A stretch of DNA of 64,000 bases from NCBI GenBank assembly GCA_016779205.1, contig JADHOC010000013.1:85235-149234 (forward strand), given 5' to 3'. The translations under genes were made by a program, and so were the position numbers. This DNA is from Planctomycetota bacterium. Lineage in GTDB: Bacteria > Planctomycetota > UBA1135 > GCA-002686595. The notes beneath the pieces were generated by a model. That model did no database searches and was not told where the DNA came from. It saw only the letters and a list, made by a program, of their open reading frames with translations. Shown piece by piece: positions 55,694 through 64,000 of the stretch (the first letter of the stretch is position 1; each line of letters begins with the position of its first letter).

Positions 55694-55843
55694 ATGAGCC
55701 CAGGGACCGACACCGATGGCGCCTTGACCCGAGCGGACTCTCGCCCCTCGGTGTCGCCCGGGGCGCTGCCGGGGCGCTGCCGGGGCGAGGTCCGCGCGAG
55801 ATCTTCGAGCCTGGCCCGCCGGGCGAGGGGGGTGGAAAGGTGA
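55694..55843 (+). CDS. 49-codon ORF behind the sigma-54 promoter
   Basis: GGGAGGA at 55681-55687 is a strong ribosome-binding site 6 nt before this ATG, and both lie at the predicted transcript's 5' end. The 49-residue product starts MSPGTDTDGALTRADSR and ends basic (RRARGVER); it has no signal or membrane segment and no family I recognise. An 11-bp direct repeat inside it (55760-55787) is not a multiple of three, which argues against conserved coding. It may be a regulatory peptide, a leader ORF or chance. Confidence 0.4.
   Translation: MSPGTDTDGALTRADSRPSVSPGALPGRCRGEVRARSSSLARRARGVER
55760..55787. repeat. 11-bp tandem repeat, about 2.5 copies
   Basis: GGGGCGCTGCC is repeated at 55760-55770 and 55771-55781, with a partial third copy GGGGCG. 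The copies lie inside the 49-codon ORF. Replication slippage in GC-rich DNA is the simplest origin. Confidence 0.6.
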
Positions 55844-55884
55844 CGGGTTCGATGGGGAATCCAGAGCCCGACACCTCCCTCACC

Positions 55885-55930
55885 TGGCGGGTCCGATCGA
55901 GAGCCCGCCAAGGCCTGTTTCCGCAGGCCT
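55885..55930. other. two adjacent hairpins in the sigma-54 transcript region
   Basis: Hairpin A: TGGCGGG (55885-55891) with CCCGCCA (55904-55910), 12-nt loop. Hairpin B begins at the next base: AGGCCTG (55911-55917) with CAGGCCT (55924-55930), 6-nt loop TTTCCG. They could stack end to end. Neither is followed by a U-tract on either strand, so they are more likely structural than terminators. Confidence 0.5.
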
Positions 55931-55931
55931 C

Positions 55932-56071
55932 AGAGAGAGAGACGAAACGGAGGCTCGCCGTGCAACGGCAAGCCTCCGCGGAATCAGAGTCAGTTTGAAA
56001 GGGGAGCGCAGGGGGTGTTGCTAACTCCTGTGCTCCCTACTCCCCCGACGAGAGGAGCCCGACACGCCTGC
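55932..56071 (-). ncRNA. candidate leftward small RNA with intrinsic terminator
   Basis: On the minus strand a promoter-like array at 56121-56078 would start transcription near 56071. The RNA would form hairpin D (56037-56002; GGAGCACAGG pairs with CCTGCGCTCC with one G-U) and then hairpin C (55978-55948; 8-bp CGGAGGCT-type stem extended by GCCG/CGGC, 5-nt loop). The minus-strand sequence just after hairpin C is TTTCGTCTCTCTCTCT, a convincing U-rich terminator tail. Length about 140 nt. No conserved RNA family was recognised. The alternative is that C and D are simply terminators for the SGNH gene ending at 56193. Confidence 0.42.
55933..55978 (-). terminator. intrinsic terminator (hairpin C plus U/C tract)
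   Basis: The stem CGGAGGCT/AGCCTCCG plus inner GCCG/CGGC is followed on the minus strand by a T/C-rich tract (55947-55932). It is well formed for a leftward transcript and unsupported for a rightward one. It would end either the small RNA or readthrough from the SGNH lipoprotein gene. Confidence 0.6.
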
Positions 56072-56077
56072 CGTTTT

Positions 56078-56121
56078 AATTCAGACTCCCCTCACCGCTG
56101 CGTCAATCTGCCAGTTTTTTT
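56078..56121 (-). promoter_or_regulatory. candidate leftward sigma-70-type promoter with A-tract
   Basis: On the minus strand: AAAAAAA (56121-56115) at UP-element distance, TTGACG (56106-56101) as -35, a 17-nt spacer, TGAATT (56083-56078) as -10 followed by AAAA. The -35 matches 5 of 6, the -10 only 3 of 6. A 9-bp inverted repeat (CCCCTCACC at 56088-56096, GGTGAGGGG at 56132-56140) brackets the -35. Confidence 0.42.
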
Positions 56122-56192
56122 GGGGCGCACAGGTGAGGGGGGGTCCACCTCGGGTGGAGCGGTCGAGCGCCCCGGGCTCAGGGGACCCGGGC

Positions 56193-56939
56193 TCAGGGGG
56201 TTGGAGTCCCGGCGAGCGCGCGAACGGCGGTCGCCACTGCGCCGCCGAGCGCCCGCGAGCCCTCCCGGGTGAAGTGAACGTCGGCGGGCTTTTGGAGGTC
56301 GGGGTCGGCCGCCTCGATGAAGCCGAACAGGTCATTCACCTCCACTCCCTCGGCGCCCATGACCTCCAGGGCGAGGCGGTTGTACTCCACCGCGTCCGCA
56401 GGTTCCCGGTAGGGCCTGAGCTCGCCCGGGGGCACGGGGGTCGTGGTCGCGAAGACCAGCCGGGCACCGGAGGCCTTCAGGCGGCGCGTGATCTCGAGGA
56501 GCTGGCGCTGGTAGCGCTCAGGGGAGGCCTGGTGGGGGTCCAGCGGGTCGTTGGAGTTCCTCCCGGATGCCGGGTCCACCCGCTTCATGTCGTGCAGCCC
56601 GAAGTTGAAGTGAATCACGTCGAAGGGGCCGCCCTCCATGGCCAGCCACCGCTCGATGGACCCCACGCCCTTGTTGGTGCCCTCGCAGTTCTCGGGCCTC
56701 GGGCTGGCGCCCTCCGCTCGGTTCCGCATGGGCCGGACCACCTCGGCCACTCCCTCGAGCTCCTGTCGGACGAACGGGGTGTACCCGATGGAGATCGAGT
56801 CCCCGAGGATGAGCACCCGATAGGGGTTGGCCAGCGCGGGGGGCGCGGGCGCCTCGGCGGGGGGCGCCGCCGGCGACGCGCACGCCGCGGCGAGGAGGAG
56901 GGCGAGGGGGGAGAGAGCCTTCAAGAGGGTGGATCGCAT
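56193..56939 (-). CDS. second SGNH/GDSL hydrolase-family lipoprotein
   Basis: The 248-residue product has a lipobox LLLAAAC near residue 20, a Pro/Ala linker, and then SGNH blocks LILGDSISIGY, an Arg/Asn-rich block II, FNFGLHD (block III with His in place of Asn) and DVHFTREGSRALG (block V). The Asn-to-His change in block III is seen in some rhamnogalacturonan-type or acyl esterases. The start ATG at 56939 begins the signal peptide. Its 3' end faces the small-RNA region. Unrelated in detail to 46971-47708. Confidence 0.82.
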   Translation of the reverse strand: MRSTLLKALSPLALLLAAACASPAAPPAEAPAPPALANPYRVLILGDSISIGYTPFVRQELEGVAEVVRPMRNRAEGASPRPENCEGTNKGVGSIERWLAMEGGPFDVIHFNFGLHDMKRVDPASGRNSNDPLDPHQASPERYQRQLLEITRRLKASGARLVFATTTPVPPGELRPYREPADAVEYNRLALEVMGAEGVEVNDLFGFIEAADPDLQKPADVHFTREGSRALGGAVATAVRALAGTPTP

Positions 56940-57010
56940 GGCTCCATGGGAACTCGATCCCCCACGGAACGCCACCCTCGCGGCCCCGCCTCTCCCCGCG
57001 CCCCCGGCGC

Positions 57011-59239
57011 TCACATGCCGTCGATGATCCCGTTGAGGGTCGCGCTCGGCCGCATCGCCCGCGCGCACGCCTCGTCGCTGGGGTGGAAGTACCCGCCGAT
57101 CTCCACGGGAGCCCCCTGGGCGGCGAGGAGCTCCGCGCAGATGGTCTCCTCGGCGCCAGCGAGGGCGGCCGCGACGGGCGTGAAGCGCGCCTTGAGCTCC
57201 TCATCGCCGTCCTGGGCCGCGAGGGCCTCGGCCCAGTACAGGGCGAGGTAGAAGCTGGAGCCGCGGTTGTCGATCTCGTTGACCTTCCTGGAGGGGTAGC
57301 GCGAGTTCTCCAGGTAAGCGCCCACCGCCTGGTCCAGGGCGGCGGCGAGGGCCGCGGCCTTCCCGGAGCCGCTCGACTCGGCGGCCTTCTCGATGGACGG
57401 GACCAGGGCGCAGTACTCGCCGAGGGAATCCCAGCGCAGGTGCCCCTCGCCGAGGAACTGAGCCACGTGCTTGGGAGCGGACCCGCCGGCGCCGGTCTCG
57501 AACAGGCCGCCGCCCTCGAGCAGCGGGACGATCGAGAGCATGCGGGCGCTCGTGCCCAGCTCGAGGATCGGGAAGAGGTCGGTGAGATAGTCGCGCAGGA
57601 CGTTGCCGGTCACCGAGATGGTGTCCTCGCCGCGGCGCACTCGCTCGAGGGACGCGCGCATGGCGTCGACCGGCTTCAGCATCCGGATGTCGAGGCCCTC
57701 GGTGTCGTGGTCCTTGAGGTACACGTCGACCTTCTTGAGGAGCTCCGCGTCGTGACCGCGCGCGGGGTCGAGCCAGAAGATGGCGGGGGCCCCCGTGGCC
57801 CGGGCCCGCGAGACGCCGAGCTTGACCCAGTCACGGATCGAGACGTCCTTGGTCTGGCACATCCGGAAGATGTCGTCCTTCTCCACGGACTGCTCGAGGA
57901 GGACCGTCCCCGCGGCGTCGACCACGCGGATCGTGCCGGCGCCAGCGGCGAAGAAGGTCTTGTCGTGGGACCCGTACTCCTCCGCCTTCTTGGCCATGAG
58001 CCCGACGTTGGAGACGCTCCCCATGGTGGCGGGGTCGAACTGGCCGTTGGCCTGGCAGTCCTCGATCACGGCCTGGTACAGGGTGGCGTAGCTCCGATCC
58101 GGGATCAGCGAGACCGTGTCCTGCAGCTCGTCGGCGCGATTCCACATCTTGCCGCCGTCGCGGACGACCACGGGCATGGAGGCGTCGATGATGACGTTGT
58201 TGGGGACGTGCAGGTTGGTGATCCCCTTGCGGGAGTCCACCATCGCCAGGTCCGGCCCGCTCTCGTAGCAGGCCTCGATGTCCCGCTCGATCTCGGCGCG
58301 CTGGTCCTCGGGGAGCCGCTCGAGCTTGTCGAGGACGTCCTGGAGGCCGTTGTTCAGGTTGACGCCGATGGAGGCGAGGGCGTCGGCGTGCTTGTCGAGG
58401 GCCGCGCCAAAGAAAACGGAGACGCAGTGCCCGAACATGGCCGGGTCCGAGACCTTCATCATCGTCGCCTTGAGGTGCAGGGAGAACAGCACCCCCTCCT
58501 CCTTGGCGCGGGCGATCTCCTCCGCGAAGTAGGCGCGCAGCGCGGCGGCCTTCATGCGAGACGTGTCGATCACCTCGCCCGCGAGGAGCTCGATGCCGTC
58601 CTTGAGGACCACGGCCTCACCGCTGGCGGGGAGGAACTCGATGCGCGCCGTGGTGGGGGCAGAGAGGGTCATCGACCGCTCGCTGCCGAAGAAGTCGTCG
58701 CCTTGCATGTGGGCGACCCTCGCCTTGGACCCGGACTCGGGCCAGGGCTTCATCATCCGGTGGGGGTGCTTCTGCGCGAAGGCCTTCACGGACTTCGCCG
58801 CCCGGCGGTCCGAGTTGCCCTCGCGTAGCACGGGGTTCACCGCGGAGCCGAGGACCGCGCCGAAGCGTCGCTGCAGCTCCCGCTCCTCGTCGGTCTTGGG
58901 CTCCTCGGGGTAGTCCGGAACCTTGAAGCCCTGGGCCTGTAGCTCGGCGATGGCGTCCTGCAGCTGCGGGATCGAGGCGCTGATGTTGGGGAGCTTGACG
59001 ATGTTCGCCGCGGAGGTCTTCGCGAGGTCCCCCAGCCGCGCCAGCTCGTCAGGGATGCGCTGGTCCTCGGTCAGCCCCTCCGGGAAGTTCGCCAGGATCC
59101 GCCCCACCAGGGAGATGTCCGCCGTCTCGATCTCGACGCCCGAGCCCTTCATGAAGGCGCGGACGATGGGCAGGAGGGCGTGGGTGGCCAGGGCCGGGGC
59201 TTCGTCGATCTTGGTCCAGGTGATCGTGGCGGAGGACAT
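57011..59239 (-). CDS. icd: NADP-dependent isocitrate dehydrogenase, monomeric type
   Basis: The enzyme oxidises isocitrate to 2-oxoglutarate in the TCA cycle, producing NADPH. The 742-residue length and sequence are those of the monomeric class: [14 protein letters not shown] at the N-terminus, [22 protein letters not shown] for substrate binding, [31 protein letters not shown] (cited as [12 protein letters not shown]) and [20 protein letters not shown] near the end (cited as [11 protein letters not shown]). It is unrelated in sequence to the common dimeric Icd. An FNR-like site lies 181 nt upstream. Confidence 0.97.
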   Translation of the reverse strand: MSSATITWTKIDEAPALATHALLPIVRAFMKGSGVEIETADISLVGRILANFPEGLTEDQRIPDELARLGDLAKTSAANIVKLPNISASIPQLQDAIAELQAQGFKVPDYPEEPKTDEERELQRRFGAVLGSAVNPVLREGNSDRRAAKSVKAFAQKHPHRMMKPWPESGSKARVAHMQGDDFFGSERSMTLSAPTTARIEFLPASGEAVVLKDGIELLAGEVIDTSRMKAAALRAYFAEEIARAKEEGVLFSLHLKATMMKVSDPAMFGHCVSVFFGAALDKHADALASIGVNLNNGLQDVLDKLERLPEDQRAEIERDIEACYESGPDLAMVDSRKGITNLHVPNNVIIDASMPVVVRDGGKMWNRADELQDTVSLIPDRSYATLYQAVIEDCQANGQFDPATMGSVSNVGLMAKKAEEYGSHDKTFFAAGAGTIRVVDAAGTVLLEQSVEKDDIFRMCQTKDVSIRDWVKLGVSRARATGAPAIFWLDPARGHDAELLKKVDVYLKDHDTEGLDIRMLKPVDAMRASLERVRRGEDTISVTGNVLRDYLTDLFPILELGTSARMLSIVPLLEGGGLFETGAGGSAPKHVAQFLGEGHLRWDSLGEYCALVPSIEKAAESSGSGKAAALAAALDQAVGAYLENSRYPSRKVNEIDNRGSSFYLALYWAEALAAQDGDEELKARFTPVAAALAGAEETICAELLAAQGAPVEIGGYFHPSDEACARAMRPSATLNGIIDGM

Positions 59240-59602
59240 GGTCTTCAGGTGGGGCCGGGGAGAGGGCTCGAGTTCGAGGCAGAGAGGTTAGTCGCAACGC
59301 GCCCGGGGGCTGCCCCGGGGGCCGAGGTTTCGTGACGTTTCGGGGGCAATCGCCCGGTGTTCGCGCCGAGCGGTCGCGGTCCCGAGGGCTCCAGAGTCCA
59401 TCCTCCCTGCGCCCCGGTGTTGATTCTGATCACGGGCGCGGAACCCGGCCCGCCCATGGTGGGTCCTCCGCGTGCAGATCGCCAAGGGTGGCCAGCGGCG
59501 GCAGGATCGCTGAGGGGAGCGTCTCCGGGAGGGGCTGCGGGCGATTTGGTCGAGGCCCGCGGCCACCTCGGCCCCTGGATGTCCTAGATTCCCGCCTACG
59601 CC
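59240..59602. other. 363-nt divergent intergenic region between icd and nqrM
   Basis: It must hold the leftward icd promoter and the rightward nqrM promoter. A TAGATT at 59585-59590 could be a -10 close to the nqrM ATG (13 nt), giving a very short leader. GC-rich repeats (CCCGGGGGC-type) near 59303-59322 may form structure. No gene is visible. Confidence 0.4.
59420..59433. promoter_or_regulatory. FNR/CRP-family-like operator
   Basis: TTGATTCTGATCAC matches the FNR box TTGAT-N4-ATCAA at 9 of 10 defined positions. It is placed between icd and nqrM, 181 and 169 nt from their starts. A Crp/Fnr-family regulator controlling respiration and carbon flow is plausible, but a single site in a GC-rich genome may be chance. 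Confidence 0.35.
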
Positions 59603-59842
59603 ATGCAGGAGTTCATCATCGTCTTCGCCTTCTTCGCCCTCGCCGTGGGGGGGATGGCCGTCGGCCTTCTCCGGGGGCGGGCCCTCTCGGGGAGCTGCGG
59701 CGGCGTGGGCCCGGACGGGGAGTCCCTCGCGGACTGCCTGTGCGAGATGCAGAACGCGCCGGTGTGTGACGCCCGCAAGGAGCTCCTCGCCCTCGCGCGC
59801 CGCAAGAGCGAGCGCGACGCTGCCCGCAAGGGCCAGCAGTAG
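59603..59842 (+). CDS. nqrM: NqrM (ApbE-associated, DUF539-type) Nqr maturation protein
   Basis: NqrM is a small membrane protein needed to mature the sodium-translocating NADH:quinone reductase, probably for the iron centre. The 79-residue product has one N-terminal membrane helix (about 4-22) then GSCGG (C32), and C45, C47 and C55 in the conserved cysteine cluster with VCDARKEL. It lies on the opposite strand to nqrCDEF-apbE and converges with apbE, leaving 8 nt; usually nqrM is co-directional at the end of the operon. Confidence 0.85.
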   Translation: MQEFIIVFAFFALAVGGMAVGLLRGRALSGSCGGVGPDGESLADCLCEMQNAPVCDARKELLALARRKSERDAARKGQQ

Positions 59843-59850
59843 GGAGCGCC

Positions 59851-61008
59851 TCAGCGCCCGCGCAGGCGGGGGACGCGCCCGTCGCCGGGCCCGTCCATGA
59901 GGAAGGCTCCCATCCCCGAGGTCATGAGCGCCTCGATCGGTGCCTCCTCGTCCTGGGTGCGGACGAGCAAGTAACCCTCCACGCCCTCCAGCGACTCGAG
60001 GAGCTCGAGCCCCTCGATGGGGCCGAGCACCATCGTCGCCGTCGCGAGCCCGTCGGCCTCGGCGCACGTGGGGGCGATGACCGTCGCCGATGCGAGGTCG
60101 TGGTCGATGGGGTACCCCGTCCGCGGGTCGATGACGTGGCTCACCACCCGGCTGCCCACCCGGCGGACGTTGCGGTAGTCCCCGCTGGTCGCCACGCCGC
60201 CGCGGGTCAGGGAGAGGCGTGCGATGGGGGGGCGCGGGGCGAGGGCCATGGGAGAGAGCGGGTCGCTGCCGGCGGGCGGGAGCGGGTCGTCCACGCCAAT
60301 ACGCCAGGGGATGCCCTCCGGGTTGCGCCCGCTGAGCACGAGCTCGCCGCCCACCTCGATCATGAACTCGTCGTGGCCGGACTCGAGCAGGGCGGCGGCG
60401 GCGACGTCGACCCCGTAACCCTTGGCGACGGCCGAGGCGTCCACCTCGAGGTCCGCGCGGGAGCGGGCGACCCAGCCGGCGGGGGCGGCCCCGTCGGATC
60501 CAGGGGGAGCGGTCCCGGGCCTCCCCATCTGGAGGTCATCGAGGCCCAGCTGGTCGAGGGTCGCCGCGACCTCGGCCGGGGTGGGGGCGGCCCGTTCCAC
60601 CTCATGGGCGCCGAAGCCCCAGAGGCGGGTCAAGGGGCCCACCGAGGGGTCGAACGCCCCGCCCGTGGCGTCCCAGAGCTCCTTGCCCAGGGTCAGGACC
60701 TGCAGGGTGTCCTCTGTCGCTCCCTCCCTGGCGTCTGGCGCCGCCCGGTTCAGGCGTGAGAGGTCGCTGTCGTCCTTCCAGGTGCTGAGCGCCCGGTCGA
60801 CCTCGTCCAGCCGGTCCTGGACCAGCGCGCCGACCTGCTCGGCCTTCTCTCCGGGCTGCAGGGTCACGACGGCGGACCAGCTGGTCCCCATGCAGCGACC
60901 CCCGATCCGGACGGCGGTGGGGACCTGGACACCGCCGGGGCCGCAGGAGGCCAGGGAGGCCACCAGGGAGAGCGCCGCGAGGGCGAGGAGGACGCAGGTG
61001 GATCGCAT
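59851..61008 (-). CDS. apbE: FAD:protein FMN transferase, lipoprotein
   Basis: ApbE attaches FMN covalently to Thr residues of NqrB and NqrC. The 385-residue product has a lipobox SLASC (C22), then GTSWSAVV near the N-terminus, DASAVAKGYGVD, GGELVLSG, SGDYRN and SHVIDPRTGYPI, which form the FAD/Mg-binding site. The start ATG at 61008 begins the signal peptide. It follows nqrF by 64 nt in the nqr cluster. Confidence 0.94.
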   Translation of the reverse strand: MRSTCVLLALAALSLVASLASCGPGGVQVPTAVRIGGRCMGTSWSAVVTLQPGEKAEQVGALVQDRLDEVDRALSTWKDDSDLSRLNRAAPDAREGATEDTLQVLTLGKELWDATGGAFDPSVGPLTRLWGFGAHEVERAAPTPAEVAATLDQLGLDDLQMGRPGTAPPGSDGAAPAGWVARSRADLEVDASAVAKGYGVDVAAAALLESGHDEFMIEVGGELVLSGRNPEGIPWRIGVDDPLPPAGSDPLSPMALAPRPPIARLSLTRGGVATSGDYRNVRRVGSRVVSHVIDPRTGYPIDHDLASATVIAPTCAEADGLATATMVLGPIEGLELLESLEGVEGYLLVRTQDEEAPIEALMTSGMGAFLMDGPGDGRVPRLRGR

Positions 61009-61072
61009 GGAAATGGAGGGAGCGGCATGGCGATGGCTCGCCACGCCGCTCCCTGGTGTGGGGCGGGCCGGC

Positions 61073-62302
61073 TCAGCCGCCGAAGTCGTCGAGGTCGATC
61101 ATCTCGGGGTCGACGCCCAGGTCGTCCAGCATCTGGAGCACGGCCTGGTTCATCATCGGCGGGCCGCAGAGGTAGTACTCGCACTCCTCGGGGGCCGGGT
61201 GGTCCTTCAGGTAGTTCTCGAGGACCACCTGGTGGATGAAGCCCGTGTGGCCTTCCCAGTTGTCCTCGGGCAGCGGCTCGCTCAGGGCGACGTGCCACTT
61301 GAAGTTCTCGTTCTCTGCCTGGAGGCGGTCGAAGTCCTCCACGTAGAACATCTCGCGCAGGGAGCGAGCGCCGTACCAGTACGACATCTTGCGCCCGGTC
61401 TTCTCGGTCTCGAGCATGCGCATGATGTGGCTCCGCAGGGGGGCCATACCCGCGCCGCCGCCGATGAAGATCATCTCGCGGTCGGTGGGCTTGATGTGGA
61501 ACTCACCGAACGGGCCGGAGATCGTCACCTTGTCGCCAGGCTTCTGGTCGAAGATGTACGAGGAGCCCTTGCCCGGGGGGACGTCGGGCAGCCGCGGCGG
61601 GGGGGAGGCGATCCGGACGTTGAGCATGACGATGTCGTCGCCCTCCGCCGGGTAGTTGGCCATGGAGTACGCGCGCTCGACGGTGTCCGTGGTCTTCGAC
61701 TGGAAGCGCCACAGGTCGAACTTGTCCCAGTCCTCGCGGTACTCCTCCTCGACCTCGAAGTTCTTGTAGCTGACGTCGTGGGGCGGGATCTCGATCTGGA
61801 TGTAGTCGCCCGAGGTGAAGTCGATCTTCTTGCCCTCGGGGAGGCGGACCTTGAACTCCTTGATGAACGTCGCGACGTTGTTGTTCGAGACGACCTCGCA
61901 GTCCCACTTCTGCACGGAGAAGACCGAGTCCGGCACGCGGATCCGCATGTCGTTCTTCACCTTCACCTGGCAGGAGAGGCGGCAGCCTTCCTTGGCCATG
62001 CCGCGGGTGATGTGCCCCTCCTCCGTGGGGAGGAGCTCACCGCCGCCCTCGTCGATGTTCACGAGGCACTGGGCGCAGGTCCCGCCGCCGCCGCAGGCCG
62101 AGGGGATGAAGAGCTTTTGTTCCGCGAGGGTGGCGAGGAGGGTGCCTCCTGCCTTGGTCTCGATGGCCTGGCTCTCATCGCCGTTGACGATGATCCGCAC
62201 CGAGCCGCTGCTGACCAGCTGCGAGCGGGCGATCAGCAGCACCCCGACGATGAAGAGTCCGACCAGCGAGAACGCGGCCACACCGAAGATGAAGGTGTCC
62301 AT
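61073..62302 (-). CDS. nqrF: Na+-translocating NADH:quinone reductase subunit F
   Basis: NqrF is the NADH-oxidising entry subunit with FAD and a 2Fe-2S cluster. The 409-residue protein has a membrane helix (about 4-24), cluster cysteines C70, C76, C79 and C111 ([10 protein letters not shown] and RLSC), FAD-binding RAYSMANYP and the NADH fold with [13 protein letters not shown] and YLCGPPMMN. It is the last Nqr subunit gene before apbE. Confidence 0.97.
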   Translation of the reverse strand: MDTFIFGVAAFSLVGLFIVGVLLIARSQLVSSGSVRIIVNGDESQAIETKAGGTLLATLAEQKLFIPSACGGGGTCAQCLVNIDEGGGELLPTEEGHITRGMAKEGCRLSCQVKVKNDMRIRVPDSVFSVQKWDCEVVSNNNVATFIKEFKVRLPEGKKIDFTSGDYIQIEIPPHDVSYKNFEVEEEYREDWDKFDLWRFQSKTTDTVERAYSMANYPAEGDDIVMLNVRIASPPPRLPDVPPGKGSSYIFDQKPGDKVTISGPFGEFHIKPTDREMIFIGGGAGMAPLRSHIMRMLETEKTGRKMSYWYGARSLREMFYVEDFDRLQAENENFKWHVALSEPLPEDNWEGHTGFIHQVVLENYLKDHPAPEECEYYLCGPPMMNQAVLQMLDDLGVDPEMIDLDDFGG

Positions 62303-62377
62303 GGATAGAAGTCTGAACCGGTCCGTTGACGGTTTCGAGTGTGCGTATATGCGCAGGCGACGGCCCGCCGCAGGGCC

Positions 62378-62995
62378 CTAGAGCTGGATCCCGCCGAAGA
62401 TCATGAATCCCATGGCCATGAGGCCCGTGATCATGAAGGTGATGCCGAGGCCGCGCAGGCCGGGGGGCACGTTGGAGTACTTGAGGCGCTCACGGATGGC
62501 CGCGAGGGCGACGATGGCCAGCCAGAAGCCGACGCCGCTGCCGAAGCCGAACACCGTGGACTGCATCACCGTGTACTCGCGCTCGACCATGAAGAGGGAC
62601 GAGCCGAGGATGGCGCAGTTCACCGCGATCAGCGGCAGGAAGACGCCCAGGGCCGAGTAGAGCGCCGGGGCGAACTTGTCGATGGACATCTCCACGATCT
62701 GCACCGCCGCCGCGATGGTCGCGATGAAGGTGATGAACGCGAGGAAGCTCAGGTCGTAGCCGGCCGCCTTCTCCTCGCCGAGGGCCCAGGCGAGGGCGCC
62801 GTCCTTGAGGATGTAATTGTTGATCAGCGCGTTGAGGGGCGTGACCACCGTGAGCACGAAGACGACCGCGAGGCCGAGGCCCATGGCGGTGTCGACCTTC
62901 TTGGACACCGCCAGGAAGGAGCACATGCCCAGGAAGAAGGCCAGGGCGATGTTCTCGACGAAGATCGCCTTCAGCGCGAGGTTGATGAGGTCCAT
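62378..62995 (-). CDS. nqrE: Na+-translocating NADH:quinone reductase subunit E
   Basis: The 205-residue membrane protein has six helices and the conserved [16 protein letters not shown] near the N-terminus with a Cys (an iron ligand with NqrD). It continues NNYIL, and ENIA/GMC and related motifs match NqrE rather than the paralogous NqrD. It lies 4 nt after nqrD and 75 nt before nqrF. Confidence 0.96.
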   Translation of the reverse strand: MDLINLALKAIFVENIALAFFLGMCSFLAVSKKVDTAMGLGLAVVFVLTVVTPLNALINNYILKDGALAWALGEEKAAGYDLSFLAFITFIATIAAAVQIVEMSIDKFAPALYSALGVFLPLIAVNCAILGSSLFMVEREYTVMQSTVFGFGSGVGFWLAIVALAAIRERLKYSNVPPGLRGLGITFMITGLMAMGFMIFGGIQL

Positions 62996-62999
62996 GGCG

Positions 63000-63623
63000 T
63001 CAGTCCGCCTCCTGGAGGGTGGGGGTCATCGAGCGCTGGACCCAGATCAGGAGACCGATCAGGAAGAAGGCGCCGGGGGAGAGGACCATCAGGCCGTTGG
63101 GGACGTACCAGCCGCCGTCGCTCACGCTGGCGAAGACCGGGCTGCCGAGCACCTTGCCGGAGCCGAGCAGCTCGCGGAAGAGGGCCACGTAGATCAGCAC
63201 CACGCTGTAGCCCATGGAGTTGGCGAAGCCGTCCAGGGCGGAGGCCATGGGAGGGTTGGCCATGGCGAACGCCTCGGCGCGGCCCATGACGATGCAGTTG
63301 GTGATGATCAGCCCGACGAAGACCGAGAGGGCCTTCGACGTGTCGAACAGGAAGGCCTTCAGCACCTGGTCCGCGACGATCACCAGGGAGGCGATGATCG
63401 CCAGCTGGGTGATGATCCGGATGCTGCCGGGGATCTTGTTCCGCAGCAGCGAGATGGTCGTGTTGGAGCACACGAGCACGAAGGTCAGCGCCGCGCTCAT
63501 GACGAAGGCCGTCTCCAGCTTCGTCGTGACCGCCAGCGCCGAGCAGATGCCGAGCACCCCGAGGGTGACCGGGTTCTTCTCGTGCAGGGGGTCGAGGAGG
63601 ATGCTCCTTGTCTTCTTGTCCAT
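63000..63623 (-). CDS. nqrD: Na+-translocating NADH:quinone reductase subunit D
   Basis: The 207-residue membrane protein has six helices. Features include [17 protein letters not shown] near the N-terminus with the Cys that coordinates iron with Nqr[17 protein letters not shown], and RELLGSG. The ATG at 63623 (MDKKTRS) is the family start. Its stop lies 4 nt before nqrE. Confidence 0.96.
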   Translation of the reverse strand: MDKKTRSILLDPLHEKNPVTLGVLGICSALAVTTKLETAFVMSAALTFVLVCSNTTISLLRNKIPGSIRIITQLAIIASLVIVADQVLKAFLFDTSKALSVFVGLIITNCIVMGRAEAFAMANPPMASALDGFANSMGYSVVLIYVALFRELLGSGKVLGSPVFASVSDGGWYVPNGLMVLSPGAFFLIGLLIWVQRSMTPTLQEAD

Positions 63624-63646
63624 GGGAAGAGGTCGGGTCTGGGGAC

Positions 63647-64000
63647 TCAGCCCTGGGTCTTGAACTGCTCGAGGTAGGGGCCGTAGCCGGCGGGGCCGAG
63701 CCACAGCTTGATGGTCGCGTCGACGCCCTTCGTGGTGATGGTCGCGCCGGAGAGGCCGTCGACCTCGTAGTCCTTGTCCCGGGGAGCGCTCGCCTTCACG
63801 ACGCCCAGGCCCACGCCGTCGGCGCCGAAGACGCTCTTGCCGGGGAACTGCGCCTTCCAGGAGGGGTTGTCGATCTCACCGCCGAGGCCGGGGGTCTCCC
63901 CGTGGGCGTAGAAGGTGATGCCGACGACCTCGGAGAGGTCGTTCTTGACGGCCAGGTAGCCGTACATGGTGGACCACAGGCCCTTGCCGTGGATGGGGAG
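63647..64000 (-). CDS. nqrC: Na+-translocating NADH:quinone reductase subunit C, C-terminal part
   Basis: The gene runs off the right edge; 117 C-terminal residues are visible. They include [22 protein letters not shown] and the FMN-attachment motif [10 protein letters not shown], where Thr in SGAT carries FMN placed by ApbE. The start is outside the window, as are nqrA and nqrB in the expected order. It lies 23 nt before nqrD. Confidence 0.96.
   Translation of the reverse strand, partial: LPIHGKGLWSTMYGYLAVKNDLSEVVGITFYAHGETPGLGGEIDNPSWKAQFPGKSVFGADGVGLGVVKASAPRDKDYEVDGLSGATITTKGVDATIKLWLGPAGYGPYLEQFKTQG

Noticed and set aside
55941..55978. Hammerhead-ribozyme-like GACGAAAC before a stem
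   Set aside because: The CUGANGA core and the NUH cleavage site after the stem are absent, so only a chance resemblance remains.
55633..55998. 121-codon frame starting upstream of the sigma-54 promoter
   Set aside because: Its start lies 5' of the predicted transcription start and it lacks a ribosome-binding site; composition is non-coding-like.
1..64000. CRISPR array, insertion sequence, tRNA or rRNA gene
   Set aside because: No regularly spaced repeats, transposase motif, cloverleaf or ribosomal RNA sequence was seen on either strand. Weak tRNAs could be missed by eye.

Overview
The window is very GC-rich, densely packed bacterial DNA with no rRNA, tRNA, CRISPR array or insertion sequence that I can see. 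The best taxonomic clue is the DUF1549/DUF1553 cytochrome-type protein followed by a Tat-exported DUF1501 protein (49512-53953), a pair typical of Planctomycetota. A sigma-like PF07638-style protein and two proteins built from carboxypeptidase-regulatory-like domains point the same way. I therefore suggest a high-GC planctomycete. CyaY (frataxin) and the Nqr pump are less expected there and may show a deep-branching marine lineage or acquired genes; this is inference. TTG starts and 1-4 nt stop/start overlaps are common.

Layout. 1-6.3 kb: a membrane coiled-coil protein, PTS enzyme I, a four-repeat HTH (Myb/SANT-like) protein and a fused aromatic acyl-CoA monooxygenase/reductase. 6.3-15 kb: a lipoprotein metallopeptidase, YceH, TrmL, a membrane glycosyltransferase, RlmD, YqgE and an AsmA-like protein. 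15-23 kb, all leftward: LysR regulator, CyaY, a zincin, endonuclease III, a regulatory-domain membrane protein and a three-gene biotin-dependent acyl-CoA carboxylase. 23-32 kb: a large unknown exported protein, a lone BY-kinase-like ATPase, a SprT-like protein, a multi-repeat surface or periplasmic protein, a cysteine desulfurase and a YugP-type peptidase. 32-38.5 kb: glucose-6-phosphate isomerase, a two-domain universal stress protein, an APC permease fused to a PTS EIIA and an RCK_C domain, a PhyH-type oxygenase and a short ECF-like protein.

38.7-47 kb is a five-gene DNA-repair operon in which each gene overlaps the next by 4 nt: a class II photolyase fused to a renalase-like flavoprotein, then the known ligase-associated set (MBL exonuclease, ATP-dependent ligase, Lhr-like helicase, PdeM). 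47-56 kb, leftward: an SGNH lipoprotein, a TPR lipoprotein, DUF1501, DUF1549/1553 and a NifA-like sigma-54 activator.

The 55.5-56.2 kb gap is the most unusual stretch. It holds tandem CCTACAT palindromes, a textbook -24/-12 sigma-54 promoter pointing right, a ribosome-binding site with a 49-codon ORF, a run of hairpins, and an opposing sigma-70-like promoter that could make a leftward small RNA with a terminator. This looks like an undescribed activator/small-RNA or peptide module. 56.2-64 kb: a second SGNH lipoprotein, monomeric isocitrate dehydrogenase, NqrM, and the leftward nqrC(partial)-D-E-F-apbE cluster of the sodium-translocating NADH:quinone reductase.
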